A program made the position numbers and the translations under genes. The notes below the pieces were generated by a model that worked only from the letters and a program-made list of their open reading frames with translations, made no database searches and had not been told where the DNA came from. Source: Anaerocolumna aminovalerica (lineage in GTDB: Bacteria; Bacillota; Clostridia; Lachnospirales; Lachnospiraceae). From it: a stretch of 41,633 nt of DNA. This document shows, in pieces, positions 32,954 through 41,463 of this stretch (the first letter of the stretch is position 1; the number at the start of each line of letters is the position of its first letter). The DNA lies in the NCBI RefSeq assembly GCF_900115365.1, contig NZ_FOWD01000035.1:1-41633 (forward strand). Reading direction: 5' to 3'.

Positions 32954-33009
32954 ATTATTCAAATGTTTTGCAGAGATATGCCTGACAATGTAACAGTAAC
33001 CTGAATGTT

Positions 33010-33061
33010 TTCGGTGGCGGTGGTTTTGGGTTGAATTAAACACAGAACGATCGCCACCGAA
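33010..33061. terminator. Convergent stem-loop between helD and folT
   Basis: TTCGGTGGCG (33010-33019) and CGCCACCGAA (33052-33061) form a 10-bp G+C-rich stem with a 32-nt loop, flanked by TTT on both sides (GTTTTCGG and CCGAATTT). It lies between convergent genes and may end both transcripts. Confidence 0.6.
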
Positions 33062-33098
33062 TTTACCGCTATAGTCTGCTCCCTATTCCTCTTTCCGA

Positions 33099-33989
33099 TC
33101 AGGATGGCTTACCTGTCAGTTCATTTAAACTACGCTGTCTTTTAAAAACACCCAATAGTATGGATACAAAATATGCCTTAATTGTGTTTCCAAGAATCTC
33201 TTCTATTACACGAGGTATCCATACTATTGTAAATGGAAGCAGCTTCCATGCAGTTAAGATTGTTTCACGCAATACAATGGTATTAAGTGTAGTTACAATC
33301 AGACCCGAACCAACCATAGTGATAAGAAGCTGAGGAATTTGTCCTTTTCCTGTGTCACGAAGGAACTTCTTTGATATAAAGAGGTCTGCGATCAGTAAAA
33401 GAATACCAAGAGCAGCGCTTCCAATGACTCCTGTCGTTACGAAAGAGATGTATGTACTTAGATTCCCTGATGGGTCCTTCGTATTGATTGTCCTGGTGAT
33501 AAGTGCCTTGCTGACAAAATGCATACTATCTGTATTTATGTTTTCTTTCTGTACATTTTCATAAAAATTTTTATTAATGCCATCGGCAGACAGAAATGCA
33601 ATGTTGCAGATTCCTACTACCAATAGGAACGCTGAGCATACTGCAATGGCAATTCTTAATTTCTTACTGTCTTTGTTTCTCAGAAAAGCCCATAATGTAC
33701 CCCTGATAAAACCGCCGGCAGCTACCACCAATGTCATAAGGGGAATATATGTCCCCATTGGCTTCAAAAGGTAGCCTAAAAGGTCAGTAAGTCCGTAGGT
33801 CGCGGCTCCATACACTGGTCCAAATAAAATGGCTGGCATTATGGAGAAAATACCAGAGATATCGATACTCATTCCATTTTGTCCAAATATGGGTATGTAA
33901 AAAGAAAATAATGTTTTCATAACTAATGAAATACTAAGAAATACCGCAGATATTGTAATGCGGCGCACATAAAAAGATGATTTTTTCAA
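33099..33989 (-). CDS. folT: Folate-type ECF transporter S component
   Basis: 296-residue membrane protein. The N-terminal half has the S-component pattern: RRITISAVFLSISLVMKTLF, then GMSIDISGIFSIMPAILFGPVYGAATYGLTDLLGYLL and PMGTYIPLMTLVVAAGGFIRGTLW. The GPVYGAATYGLTDLLGYL stretch is typical of the folate family. A polar insert of about 50 residues (128-180) breaks the usual helix order, and the C-terminal half adds several helices, so it is longer than a classical FolT. It would bind folate and pair with the shared EcfA/EcfT module, not encoded here. The start is TTG 33989 with GAGAGGAGAAG upstream. The THF riboswitch in its leader is the main support for folate. Confidence 0.8.
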   Translation of the reverse strand: MKKSSFYVRRITISAVFLSISLVMKTLFSFYIPIFGQNGMSIDISGIFSIMPAILFGPVYGAATYGLTDLLGYLLKPMGTYIPLMTLVVAAGGFIRGTLWAFLRNKDSKKLRIAIAVCSAFLLVVGICNIAFLSADGINKNFYENVQKENINTDSMHFVSKALITRTINTKDPSGNLSTYISFVTTGVIGSAALGILLLIADLFISKKFLRDTGKGQIPQLLITMVGSGLIVTTLNTIVLRETILTAWKLLPFTIVWIPRVIEEILGNTIKAYFVSILLGVFKRQRSLNELTGKPS

Positions 33990-34013
33990 TTTAACTTCTC
34001 CTCTCTCTTTTCA

Positions 34014-34089
34014 AAGCGGATATTCCCACTTGCCGATAGGCAAGTTTTGCCGACAGGCAAGTTTTGCCCACAGGCAAGTTTATCCGCTT
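34014..34089 (-). repeat. Three tandem 17-nt hairpins inside a closing stem
   Basis: AAGCGGATA (34014-34022) and TATCCGCTT (34081-34089) form a 9-bp closing stem. Inside are three copies of TTGCC-NNN-AGGCAAG-type units at 34030-34044, 34047-34061 and 34064-34078, exactly 17 nt apart; each can fold into its own TTGCC/GGCAA hairpin. The array is in the folT leader just before the SD. Differences between units are limited to the loop. Confidence 0.75.
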
Positions 34090-34111
34090 ACGCTACCAGC
34101 TCTACCACATT

Positions 34112-34156
34112 GCCACTACGTGGCATTTCAGCAGGAGCCCTAACTCCTGCTGAAAC
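34112..34156. other. Two adjacent hairpins in the folT leader
   Basis: GCCAC/GTGGC (about 34113-34125) and a 12-bp stem TTTCAGCAGGAG/CTCCTGCTGAAA with a 6-nt loop (34127-34156) lie between the riboswitch and the triple-hairpin array. The larger one has no T-run on either side, so it is probably not a terminator. Confidence 0.5.
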
Positions 34157-34232
34157 AGGCAAATCCTTACCTGATGAGGTTAAATAATTGTGGAAAGTTT
34201 GACGCTAAATTGATGTTCTATGTTATAACCAT

Positions 34233-34418
34233 AAAAAACACCTCCTGTTATGCAGCACAGCTACATAACAAGAGGTATTATAATAATACCGCTTCTCCTT
34301 ATGTAGCAGCGGGATGCGAACCTTGTACCGTAAGCCTTAAAGGCTTTTCGTTCCTCTGACAACTCCCCGTTCAGAAGACACTGCAAATCTTTGATTTACG
34401 CACAAAATCCTACTCTGC
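34233..34418 (-). promoter_or_regulatory. THF riboswitch with terminator, upstream of folT
   Basis: Read on the minus strand, the aptamer runs from GCAGAGTAGGATTTTGTGCG (34418-34399) through GAACGGGGAGTTGTC and GGAACGAAAAGCC to CGGTACAAGGTTCGCATCCC and GCTGC (ending 34306). These are the conserved blocks of the tetrahydrofolate riboswitch, and GCAG/CTGC closes P1. Downstream, 34275-34241 forms a 16-bp terminator stem ending in TGTTTTTT. An alternative antiterminator pairs CTACATAA (34306-34299) with TTATGTAG (34268-34261) around a GGTATTA/TAATACC hairpin. The two folds share 34261-34268 and exclude each other. High folate would be expected to reduce folT transcription. Confidence 0.82.
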
Positions 34419-34568
34419 TCATGATTCAAAATTGTTCCGAAATATCTTTGTGAATACGGAATGTAATAAAAATGCCCACCAATCCAAGCATCATGCCCAG
34501 ACGGTCGGCTTTGAAAGTGCTGTACTCCCGGTGGTTAATTCCACTTCCGCCAGTGATTCAGCACTTTA

Positions 34569-34597
34569 ATATTATCATAGCCTTTATTGGTTGTCAA
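34569..34597 (-). promoter_or_regulatory. Promoter of the THF riboswitch-folT transcript
   Basis: Minus strand: TTGACA (34597-34592), a 17-nt spacer and TAATAT (34574-34569). It overlaps the 3' end of the upstream small membrane-protein gene. Transcription would start near 34562, within an inverted repeat AAAGTGCTG/CAGCACTTT (34514-34522/34559-34567), about 140 nt before the aptamer. Confidence 0.8.
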
Positions 34598-34847
34598 TTC
34601 CACCTTGGTCATCCTTTTTATTTATTTGTTTACTATCAATCTGTTCCTTGTTATTCTTTTTAATCAGTCGATAAATTAACATATAAGCATATACCATAAT
34701 CGGAACAACAATGGCGCAAAAAATACTTGCCTTAAATAGTGCTGCAGAATCCCGGGAAGCAGTAAATGCGCCTATTACAAGGAGAACAGGTATACATAAT
34801 AACAATAAAACTCCAACTAAAGCAAAAACTCTTTTAGTGTTTTTCAA
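34584..34847 (-). CDS. Small two-helix membrane protein
   Basis: 87 residues starting MKNTKRVFALVGVLLLLCIP. Membrane helices at about 8-28 and 40-60 are separated by the short polar turn SRDSAALFK, and a charged tail rich in Lys, Asp and Gln (KKNNKEQIDSKQINKKDDQG) follows. The start is TTG 34847 with AAGGGGA about 8 nt upstream. Similar short MKNTKRxFAL proteins occur in Lachnospiraceae, but no function is known to me. The folT promoter lies in its last codons, so the two genes are independent or only partly co-transcribed. Confidence 0.75.
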   Translation of the reverse strand: MKNTKRVFALVGVLLLLCIPVLLVIGAFTASRDSAALFKASIFCAIVVPIMVYAYMLIYRLIKKNNKEQIDSKQINKKDDQGGIDNQ

Positions 34848-35025
34848 AATAAATCCCCTTTTCCAAAATAAAATTTAAAAATAGTAGTATTTTAATTATT
34901 AATTGAGATTGTAGCATATTTTTTGATACCAGACAAGAAACTTATAAAAGGATTAAATAAAGTATCTATTAAAAACTTTCCAAAAAATTCATAAATTTAT
35001 AATGGTTTTCATAATGCTAAAGTAG

Positions 35026-35031
35026 TATAAT
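35026..35031 (+). promoter_or_regulatory. Possible -10 element for the ABC transporter operon
   Basis: TATAAT at 35026-35031, 45 nt before the ATPase start. The matching -35 (TGGTTT, 17 nt upstream) is poor, so this is tentative. Confidence 0.4.
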
Positions 35032-35076
35032 ACCTAACAATAGCTATATTGAAATCTTTTAGAACAGGAGAGCTGT

Positions 35077-35781
35077 ATGTCTTCATTTATAGAACTAAAA
35101 AATGTAAAAAAGTACTACCGAATGGGAGAAGTTATTATTAAAGCGGTGGATGGAATTGATTTTGAAATTAATAAAGGTGAATTTGTTGTAATTGTAGGGC
35201 CTAGTGGGGCAGGAAAAACTACAGTTTTAAATATATTAGGGGGGATGGACTCCTGTAGTGAAGGAAGTATTATGGTAGATGGGGTGGATATTAGTGAGTT
35301 TAATAAAAAGGAACTTACTAATTACCGAAGAGACGATGTAGGTTTTGTATTTCAATTTTATAACCTGATCCAGAATCTTACGGCAGTAGAGAATGTAGAA
35401 CTGGCATCTCAAATATGTAAAAATCCTTTAGAGGCTGATGTTGTTTTATGTGAGGTGGGGCTTGGGGAAAGGCTGTTGAATTTTCCGGCACAACTATCCG
35501 GTGGTGAGCAGCAGAGGGTATCCATAGCCAGAGCATTAGCTAAGAATCCTAAGCTGTTGCTATGCGATGAACCAACGGGAGCTCTTGATTATAATACTGG
35601 TAAAGCCATACTGAAGTTATTACAGGATACTTGCAGAGAGAATGGAATGACGGTGATTGTCATCACCCATAATTCAGCCATAACCCCAATGGCAGACAGA
35701 GTGATTAAGATTAAAAACGGGAAAGTAAGTGGTATGACAGTGAATGAAAACCCTATATCCGTAGAAACAATAGAGTGGTAA
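35077..35781 (+). CDS. ABC transporter ATP-binding protein (MacB/LolD type)
   Basis: 234-residue ATPase. Walker [10 protein letters not shown] (41-49), Q-loop VFQFYNL, signature [15 protein letters not shown] (140-154), Walker [13 protein letters not shown] (Asp164/Glu165) and switch His in [10 protein letters not shown]. The [19 protein letters not shown] opening and DEPTGALD are typical of the subfamily paired with FtsX-type permeases, which use ATP to drive extracytoplasmic shape changes rather than classical import. ACAGGAGAG precedes ATG 35077. The permease gene begins 26 nt downstream, so the two form one transporter. Confidence 0.94.
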   Translation: MSSFIELKNVKKYYRMGEVIIKAVDGIDFEINKGEFVVIVGPSGAGKTTVLNILGGMDSCSEGSIMVDGVDISEFNKKELTNYRRDDVGFVFQFYNLIQNLTAVENVELASQICKNPLEADVVLCEVGLGERLLNFPAQLSGGEQQRVSIARALAKNPKLLLCDEPTGALDYNTGKAILKLLQDTCRENGMTVIVITHNSAITPMADRVIKIKNGKVSGMTVNENPISVETIEW

Positions 35782-35806
35782 GACATCTAGAGTAATGGAG
35801 TGAATC

Positions 35807-38800
35807 ATGGAAAATAATAAGAAAAAGCGAAAAGCAATCAGGCAGGATTTTATAAAAGAAATAAAAAATAGTTTAAACCGGTTTCTATCCATTATGTTTA
35901 TTGTTGCACTGGGTGTGGCATTTTTTTCAGGAATTCGTGCTTCACAGCCGGATATGAAAATATCAGCTGACAGTTTTTATGACAGCAGTAATTTAATGGA
36001 TATTCGTGTTTTAAGTACGTTAGGTCTTACTGATGAAGATGTAAGAGAAATCAGTACGGTGGATGGAGTTGAAGCTGTGGAGCCTTCTTACTCAGTGGAT
36101 GTTTTATTAGACTCCGAAGAAATAGAAATGGTTCTTAAAGTCATGTCCGAAACCGATCATATAAATCAGATTCGTGTATTGGAAGGCCGGCTTCCTCAGT
36201 TAACCACAGAGTGCCTGGTGGACGAACGATTTTTGGGAACTACCGGTTTTAATATAGGAGATTCCATTCATTTTGCATCTGGTACGGAAGATGACTTATC
36301 AGAGAGCCTTAAAGAAAATACGTTTACTATAGTGGGTGTGGGATCAAGTTCCAAATATTTATCTTTTAACAGAGGCAGCAGTTCCATTGGAAATGGAAAA
36401 GTAAATAGTTTTGTTGTAGTACCAAAAGACACCTTTACCATGGAGGCATATACAGAAATCTTTATTACTGCCAAGGAAGCCAAAGGACTTATTAGTTATA
36501 CCCCGGAATACGATAAAACAGTGGAAGGGGTAGCGGATAATATTGAAAAGATAGCGGACAGGAGAAAAGAGGCCCGTTATCAGGAAGTCTTAGAGGAACC
36601 CAAGAAGGATCTGGCAGATGCAAAAGAAGAATTAGCAAAGAGTGAAAGGGAAGTTAATGAAAAATTGGCAGATGCCGAAAAGAAAATAGAAGATGCCAAA
36701 ATAGAGATTGCAGATGGTGAAGAGGAGATAAAAAAAGCTTGGGAGGAACTAAAGTCCGGCAAAAATGAGATAGAAACTAATAAAAATAATTTAACTGATA
36801 AAGAAAAGGAATTAAAACAAGGCCAAAATGAGCTAAATAGGGCGGAATCCGATTTTAACAAAGGTAAAAAGCTTTTTGACGAAAAGAAAGCAGAATATGA
36901 AGAAGGTGTTAAAACTCTAAATACTGCATATGAATCATGGAACACTTCCATGAAAACATGGAAGGAAAAAAAAGAGGAACTGGATAAATCCCAAAGAATG
37001 GTAGATAAAGCGAAAGCAGAATTAGCAGCACAAAAAGAACAGCTAGAACCTTATAAAGACTTATATCCTGATAAATGGCAGGAGGTTTTAGCAGGGGAAA
37101 GTGCACTAAAAGAAAAGCAGAATGAGTTGAATGGCGGAAAAAAACAGCTGGAGGATGGTAAGTCTGAATTAGATGCAGGGAAAGAGGAACTGGACAAACA
37201 GCAAAAAACATTAAAGGAAGCAGGTAAAGTATTAAGCAAGGAAGAACAAAAACTATTAGCCGGAGAAAAGACCCTTGCAGAAAACCGTAGAAAGATTACA
37301 GAAGGACTAAATCAGATAGAAGCCGGATGGAAAGAATTACGCAATGGGGAAAAGGAAATAAGAAAATCAGAGTCTTTGCTTTTAGAAAAAGAGGCGGAAT
37401 TACAGGATGGCAAATCAACACTGGAAGATAAGATAAAAGAGTATGAGGAAGGAAAAGAAACAGCAGCACGGGAAATAGAAGATGCAAAGAAAGAAATTGC
37501 AGATGGAGAAGAAAAATTAAGTAAAATTGAATTTCCAAAGTGGTTTGTATTAGACCGGAACAGTATCCAGACCTATGTTGAATATGGGCAGGATTCTGAG
37601 AGAATAGGTAATATAGGAAAAGTATTCCCGGCTATCTTCTTCCTAGTGGCGGCTTTAGTTAGTTTAACTACCATGACCCGTATGGTAGAAGAGCAAAGAA
37701 CCCAGATTGGTACTTATAAAGCTTTGGGTTACAAGAATGCAGCTATTGCCGGCAAGTATATTCTGTATGCTTTTTTGGCCAGTATCTTAGGGAGTCTTCT
37801 TGGGGTGTTAATTGGAGAACAATTACTTCCTAAAGTAATCATAAAGGCTTATGGAATCCTTTATCAAAATATACCGGAAGTCATAACTCCATATAATATG
37901 TATTTTGGTATGTTATCTACTATAATTGCGGTACTGTGTACAACTATGGCTGCTTATCTTGCCTGTTATAAAGAATTAATGGAAACACCGGCTCAGTTAA
38001 TGAGGCCGGCAGCCCCTAAAGCAGGAAAACGCGTTATCTTAGAGAGGATTCCATGGATTTGGAAAAAACTTAACTTTACAACCAAGTCCACCATTCGAAA
38101 TCTATTAAGATATAAAAAGCGTTTCTTTATGACCGTATTTGGAATAGGTGGTTGTATGGCATTACTTTTAGTGGGATTTGGATTAAAAGATTCCATATCT
38201 GCTATGTCCGATATTCAGTACGTGGACCTGTGGCATCAGGATTCCATCATAACCTTAAAAGAGAAAGAGTTGGATAGTGATTCTGATAAAGGTAAGAACA
38301 TTTATGAATTCCTTCAGAATGATTCTAATGTTGAAGATTTTATAAAAACAAGTGAGAAGACGGTGGATGCAGGATATCAAAACAAGGAAAAAAGTGTAAC
38401 GCTGATTGTGCCTGAGGATAAGGAGCATATAAAAAGCTTTATAGAGTTTAGAGATCGAAAAACCTATGAAAACTATGATTTAGAAGAGGATGGCGCGATT
38501 ATCACCGAGAAGCTGGCATCTCTACTGGAGGTAAAGGTGGGAGACACCATAGATATTAAAGATGGAGAGGTTAGCAGCATACAGGTTAAGGTATCCCATA
38601 TTGTTGAAAACTATATGCTCAATTATATATTTATGTCACCAGCTGTCTATAGGAAATTGCATGTAGCCAATCCGGAATATAATAGTATATATCTTAAATC
38701 CTTGAATAAAGATGCTGCATATGAAGAAAATTTTGCTTCTCAGGTGCTTAATTTTTCCCAGGTATCTTCCATAATGTTTACCAGTTACCTTCAAGAGCAG

Positions 38801-39223
38801 ATTCATGATATGCTGAAAAGTTTAAATATTGTGGTATATGTGCTGATTATTTCCGCGGGACTATTAGCCTTTATTGTTTTATACAATCTCAATAATATTA
38901 ACATAAATGAGAGGAAACGTGAACTGGCCACACTAAAAGTTCTGGGATTTCAAGATATGGAGGTAGCAACTTACGTATACCGGGAAAATGTTATTTTAAC
39001 AGCAGTTGGAGTCCTTGTAGGTATATTTTTGGGTATTATTCTTCACCGCTTTGTTATATTAACCGCAGAGATTGATACCATTATGTTTGGACGGCAAATG
39101 AAAGGAATCAGCTATGTATTCAGCGGTTTATTAACCTTTGGATTTTCTGGGTTCGTCAACTACTTTATGTTTTATAAGTTGAGAAAGATTGATATGGTGG
39201 AATCTTTGAAAAGTGTGGAATAA
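35807..39223 (+). CDS. FtsX-type ABC permease with long extracytoplasmic coiled coil
   Basis: 1138 residues. Membrane helix 1 is at about 22-42 (LNRFLSIMFIVALGVAFFSGI), followed by a MacB periplasmic-core-like domain (43-245). A roughly 340-residue coiled coil (about 250-590) comes next, with repeated E-L-x-x-G spacing (KELKQGQNELNR, LEDGKSELDAGKEELDKQQK). The first FtsX domain with three helices is at 605-730 (VFPAIFFLVAALVSLTTMTRM). A second half has a helix at about 774-795, an extracytoplasmic part, and the last FtsX domain at about 1005-1130. Such permeases are common in Lachnospiraceae; substrate or target is unknown. The coiled coil may span the wall and act on an outside partner. SD GGAGTG precedes ATG 35807. 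Confidence 0.92.
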   Translation: MENNKKKRKAIRQDFIKEIKNSLNRFLSIMFIVALGVAFFSGIRASQPDMKISADSFYDSSNLMDIRVLSTLGLTDEDVREISTVDGVEAVEPSYSVDVLLDSEEIEMVLKVMSETDHINQIRVLEGRLPQLTTECLVDERFLGTTGFNIGDSIHFASGTEDDLSESLKENTFTIVGVGSSSKYLSFNRGSSSIGNGKVNSFVVVPKDTFTMEAYTEIFITAKEAKGLISYTPEYDKTVEGVADNIEKIADRRKEARYQEVLEEPKKDLADAKEELAKSEREVNEKLADAEKKIEDAKIEIADGEEEIKKAWEELKSGKNEIETNKNNLTDKEKELKQGQNELNRAESDFNKGKKLFDEKKAEYEEGVKTLNTAYESWNTSMKTWKEKKEELDKSQRMVDKAKAELAAQKEQLEPYKDLYPDKWQEVLAGESALKEKQNELNGGKKQLEDGKSELDAGKEELDKQQKTLKEAGKVLSKEEQKLLAGEKTLAENRRKITEGLNQIEAGWKELRNGEKEIRKSESLLLEKEAELQDGKSTLEDKIKEYEEGKETAAREIEDAKKEIADGEEKLSKIEFPKWFVLDRNSIQTYVEYGQDSERIGNIGKVFPAIFFLVAALVSLTTMTRMVEEQRTQIGTYKALGYKNAAIAGKYILYAFLASILGSLLGVLIGEQLLPKVIIKAYGILYQNIPEVITPYNMYFGMLSTIIAVLCTTMAAYLACYKELMETPAQLMRPAAPKAGKRVILERIPWIWKKLNFTTKSTIRNLLRYKKRFFMTVFGIGGCMALLLVGFGLKDSISAMSDIQYVDLWHQDSIITLKEKELDSDSDKGKNIYEFLQNDSNVEDFIKTSEKTVDAGYQNKEKSVTLIVPEDKEHIKSFIEFRDRKTYENYDLEEDGAIITEKLASLLEVKVGDTIDIKDGEVSSIQVKVSHIVENYMLNYIFMSPAVYRKLHVANPEYNSIYLKSLNKDAAYEENFASQVLNFSQVSSIMFTSYLQEQIHDMLKSLNIVVYVLIISAGLLAFIVLYNLNNININERKRELATLKVLGFQDMEVATYVYRENVILTAVGVLVGIFLGIILHRFVILTAEIDTIMFGRQMKGISYVFSGLLTFGFSGFVNYFMFYKLRKIDMVESLKSVE

Positions 39224-39241
39224 ATAATTATGTAATAGGAC

Positions 39242-39516
39242 GCTTTGCCCAATATTGGCTATTGATATCTTAGAGAGCAGGGGATAATGTATGTTTTATG
39301 TTCCATAGGAAAATTCGATGGTTCTAATACTATAGTAATCGCTTAAGGCATCATTGAAAATGGATAACTCGGTGGCGTTGCCACTTCAGACATCTCCATT
39401 TTCAATGATTGGCGCGACTTCTATAGTATAAGAACCATAACGAATTTACCAAAGTCACATAAAACATACATCATCCCCCTACTCTCTAAGATCAATTTAG
39501 ATTTAGAGGGCAAAGC
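39242..39516. repeat. 275-nt foldback (MITE-like) element
   Basis: A near-palindrome centred at 39378. The centre is GTGGC-GTT-GCCAC (39372-39384) and the ends are GCTTTGCCC (39242-39250)/GGGCAAAGC (39508-39516). Long exact blocks pair across the centre, for example ATGTATGTTTTATGT with ACATAAAACATACAT and ATCATTGAAAATGGA with its complement near 39392-39410. The arms differ by scattered substitutions and small indels. It contains no plausible gene. It fills most of the 394-nt gap between the permease and the protease; no clear target duplication flanks it. Confidence 0.8.
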
Positions 39517-39617
39517 TGTGTAATGTATTTTGTCAGATGATTTAATTTATAAGGATATAAAGTTTTAATTTATTTAAATATTGTTTATGACATTTTTAAT
39601 TATAGGGAGAGTTACAG

Positions 39618-41381
39618 ATGAAAAAGATAAAAAAGTTTATTGTTACGATCTTTTTGGCAACATCCTTTTTGGCAGTTCCTGTTAAGCTGCCACTTATGAA
39701 TTATGAACTTGTGGAAGCTGCAGTGGTCAAATTAAATCAATCAAAGATTACCTTGTATGCAGGAAGAACTTATACTTTGAAAGTGAACGGAACAAAGGAT
39801 AAGGTAAAGTGGACTTCGGCGGATAAGAAGGTAGCAACGGTTTCCGATACAGGTAGGGTAACGGGAGTAAAGAAGGGAAGTACAACTATAACGGCTGCTC
39901 TTGGTTCTAAGACTTATACCTGCAAAGTAACCGTAGAGAATCCGGATATAAGTAATAAAAAGCTAGAGATGGAAATAGCAGATACCCAATTACTTTCTAT
40001 CAAAGGTTCTTCCGGAAAAGTAAGCTGGAACAGTTCCGATTCCTCTGTTATTACCATTAACAGTGAGGGGCTGGTGATGGCAAAAAAACTAGGTAAGGCC
40101 ACCATTACAGGAAAAAGTGGAGGAAAAACGTACCAATGCCATATTACCGTAACAGATAAAAGGCTTCATGCCAGTGCTACGGATATTACAATATATGAGG
40201 CGGTTCAGTTAGCCCTGTCTTCTGATGATCCGTCAGGTGAAAAATTAACCATTAAAGTAGAGAATCCAAAGATTTTGAATTACAAATTAGGACAGTGGTA
40301 TGAGGGAAATATTCCTTTAACCATTATCCCAAAAGGGAAGGGTACAACAGCTATAACTATTACTTCCAACAAAACAAATGAAATATTAAAGATTCGTGTT
40401 ACGGTAAAAGATATTATAAAAGATGATAAAAATGAATTATCTGCAAAAGAAATCTATGCAAGATGTGTTTCATCCACAGTTCAGATAAATACCAACCGTG
40501 GGTTGGGAACGGGTTTTTTTATCGATCATGGAACTATTATAACGAATTACCATGTGATTAAAGATACAAGTTCTATTAGTATACATATGCGTAATGGCGA
40601 AAACTTTGATGTTACATATATTTTAGGATACAGTGAAGAATTGGATATAGCAATCCTTCGTATACCTGCCACAAATGATATATTAAAGCATAATCAGCAC
40701 GGAATAACAGTGGGAGAGAGGGTTTATACTATCGGCAGCTCTCTTGGACTTACAGATACCTTTTCCGATGGCATAGTAACTAATAATTTACGCAAATTAG
40801 AGGGAATCACTTATATACAAACCAATGCAGCCATGTCAAAGGGAAATAGCGGAGGGCCTTTACTGAATGCATATGGAGAAGTTATTGGAATTAATACCAT
40901 GTATTTGGTAGATGGACAAAATTTAAATTTTGCTATTTACCTGCCGCAGATTTATCAAGTTAGTACAGCTAATCCAATGACAGTAGAGGAATTTTATGAG
41001 CAAACTTCCGGTTCCATCTTGCTATATGAGGATTCTACTATAAGCGGCAGTAAAGAAAGTTGTCAAACCATAGAATCCGGAGTGATGGTTTTAGGAACAA
41101 TAGCTCCAAATGAAATTGACTATTACCGGATTAATTTATCTGCTCCGTCCCAGTTGCAATTTGCCGGAGTTCACTCCTCAGAAAACATGGAAGATGTATA
41201 CTTTACAATTATGGATGAGAATGGAAAAGTGGTGGAGGTTGCATCTGGCAAACAGGTAAATGACACCCAAATGTCTGTTATTGAAAGTGTGCTTACCGCT
41301 GGTACTTATTACATTACCATCTTTCCAAAGAAAGAAGCGTTAACTGGTCCGGTTAAATATTACTTTATGATGAATCATTAA
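39618..41381 (+). CDS. Secreted serine protease with bacterial Ig-like domains
   Basis: 587 residues. A signal peptide (about 1-34) precedes Ig-like (BIG2) domains at about 36-110 and 111-185, for example VKLNQSKITLYAGRTYTLKV with VKWTSADKKVATVSDTGRVT, and a weaker third at 186-270. The trypsin-like DegP/HtrA-type domain (about 285-450) has the full triad: His312 in NYHVI, Asp343 in LDIAIL and Ser411 in KGNSGGPLL. No PDZ domain follows; instead there is a beta-rich C-terminal part (about 480-587, IAPNEIDYYRINLSAPSQL and GTYYITIFP) resembling pre-peptidase C-terminal domains. Likely an extracellular or wall-associated protease; target unknown. AGGGAGAG precedes ATG 39618. Confidence 0.93.
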   Translation: MKKIKKFIVTIFLATSFLAVPVKLPLMNYELVEAAVVKLNQSKITLYAGRTYTLKVNGTKDKVKWTSADKKVATVSDTGRVTGVKKGSTTITAALGSKTYTCKVTVENPDISNKKLEMEIADTQLLSIKGSSGKVSWNSSDSSVITINSEGLVMAKKLGKATITGKSGGKTYQCHITVTDKRLHASATDITIYEAVQLALSSDDPSGEKLTIKVENPKILNYKLGQWYEGNIPLTIIPKGKGTTAITITSNKTNEILKIRVTVKDIIKDDKNELSAKEIYARCVSSTVQINTNRGLGTGFFIDHGTIITNYHVIKDTSSISIHMRNGENFDVTYILGYSEELDIAILRIPATNDILKHNQHGITVGERVYTIGSSLGLTDTFSDGIVTNNLRKLEGITYIQTNAAMSKGNSGGPLLNAYGEVIGINTMYLVDGQNLNFAIYLPQIYQVSTANPMTVEEFYEQTSGSILLYEDSTISGSKESCQTIESGVMVLGTIAPNEIDYYRINLSAPSQLQFAGVHSSENMEDVYFTIMDENGKVVEVASGKQVNDTQMSVIESVLTAGTYYITIFPKKEALTGPVKYYFMMNH

Positions 41382-41463
41382 AATTGTCTTATGCTGCATG
41401 TACAATAAAATAAGATAGGAAAGATGGATTTTACAAAAGGCACCTTCCTATGAAATAGATTAC

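Noticed and set aside
34306-34320. tRNA-like T-arm, GGTTCGCATCCCGC on the minus strand
   Set aside because: It resembles a T-arm but no acceptor, D or anticodon arms fit around it. It is the conserved 3' part of the THF riboswitch.
34174-34359. Plus-strand frame of 61 codons
   Set aside because: It is antisense to the riboswitch and its terminator, lacks an SD and has no recognisable domain.
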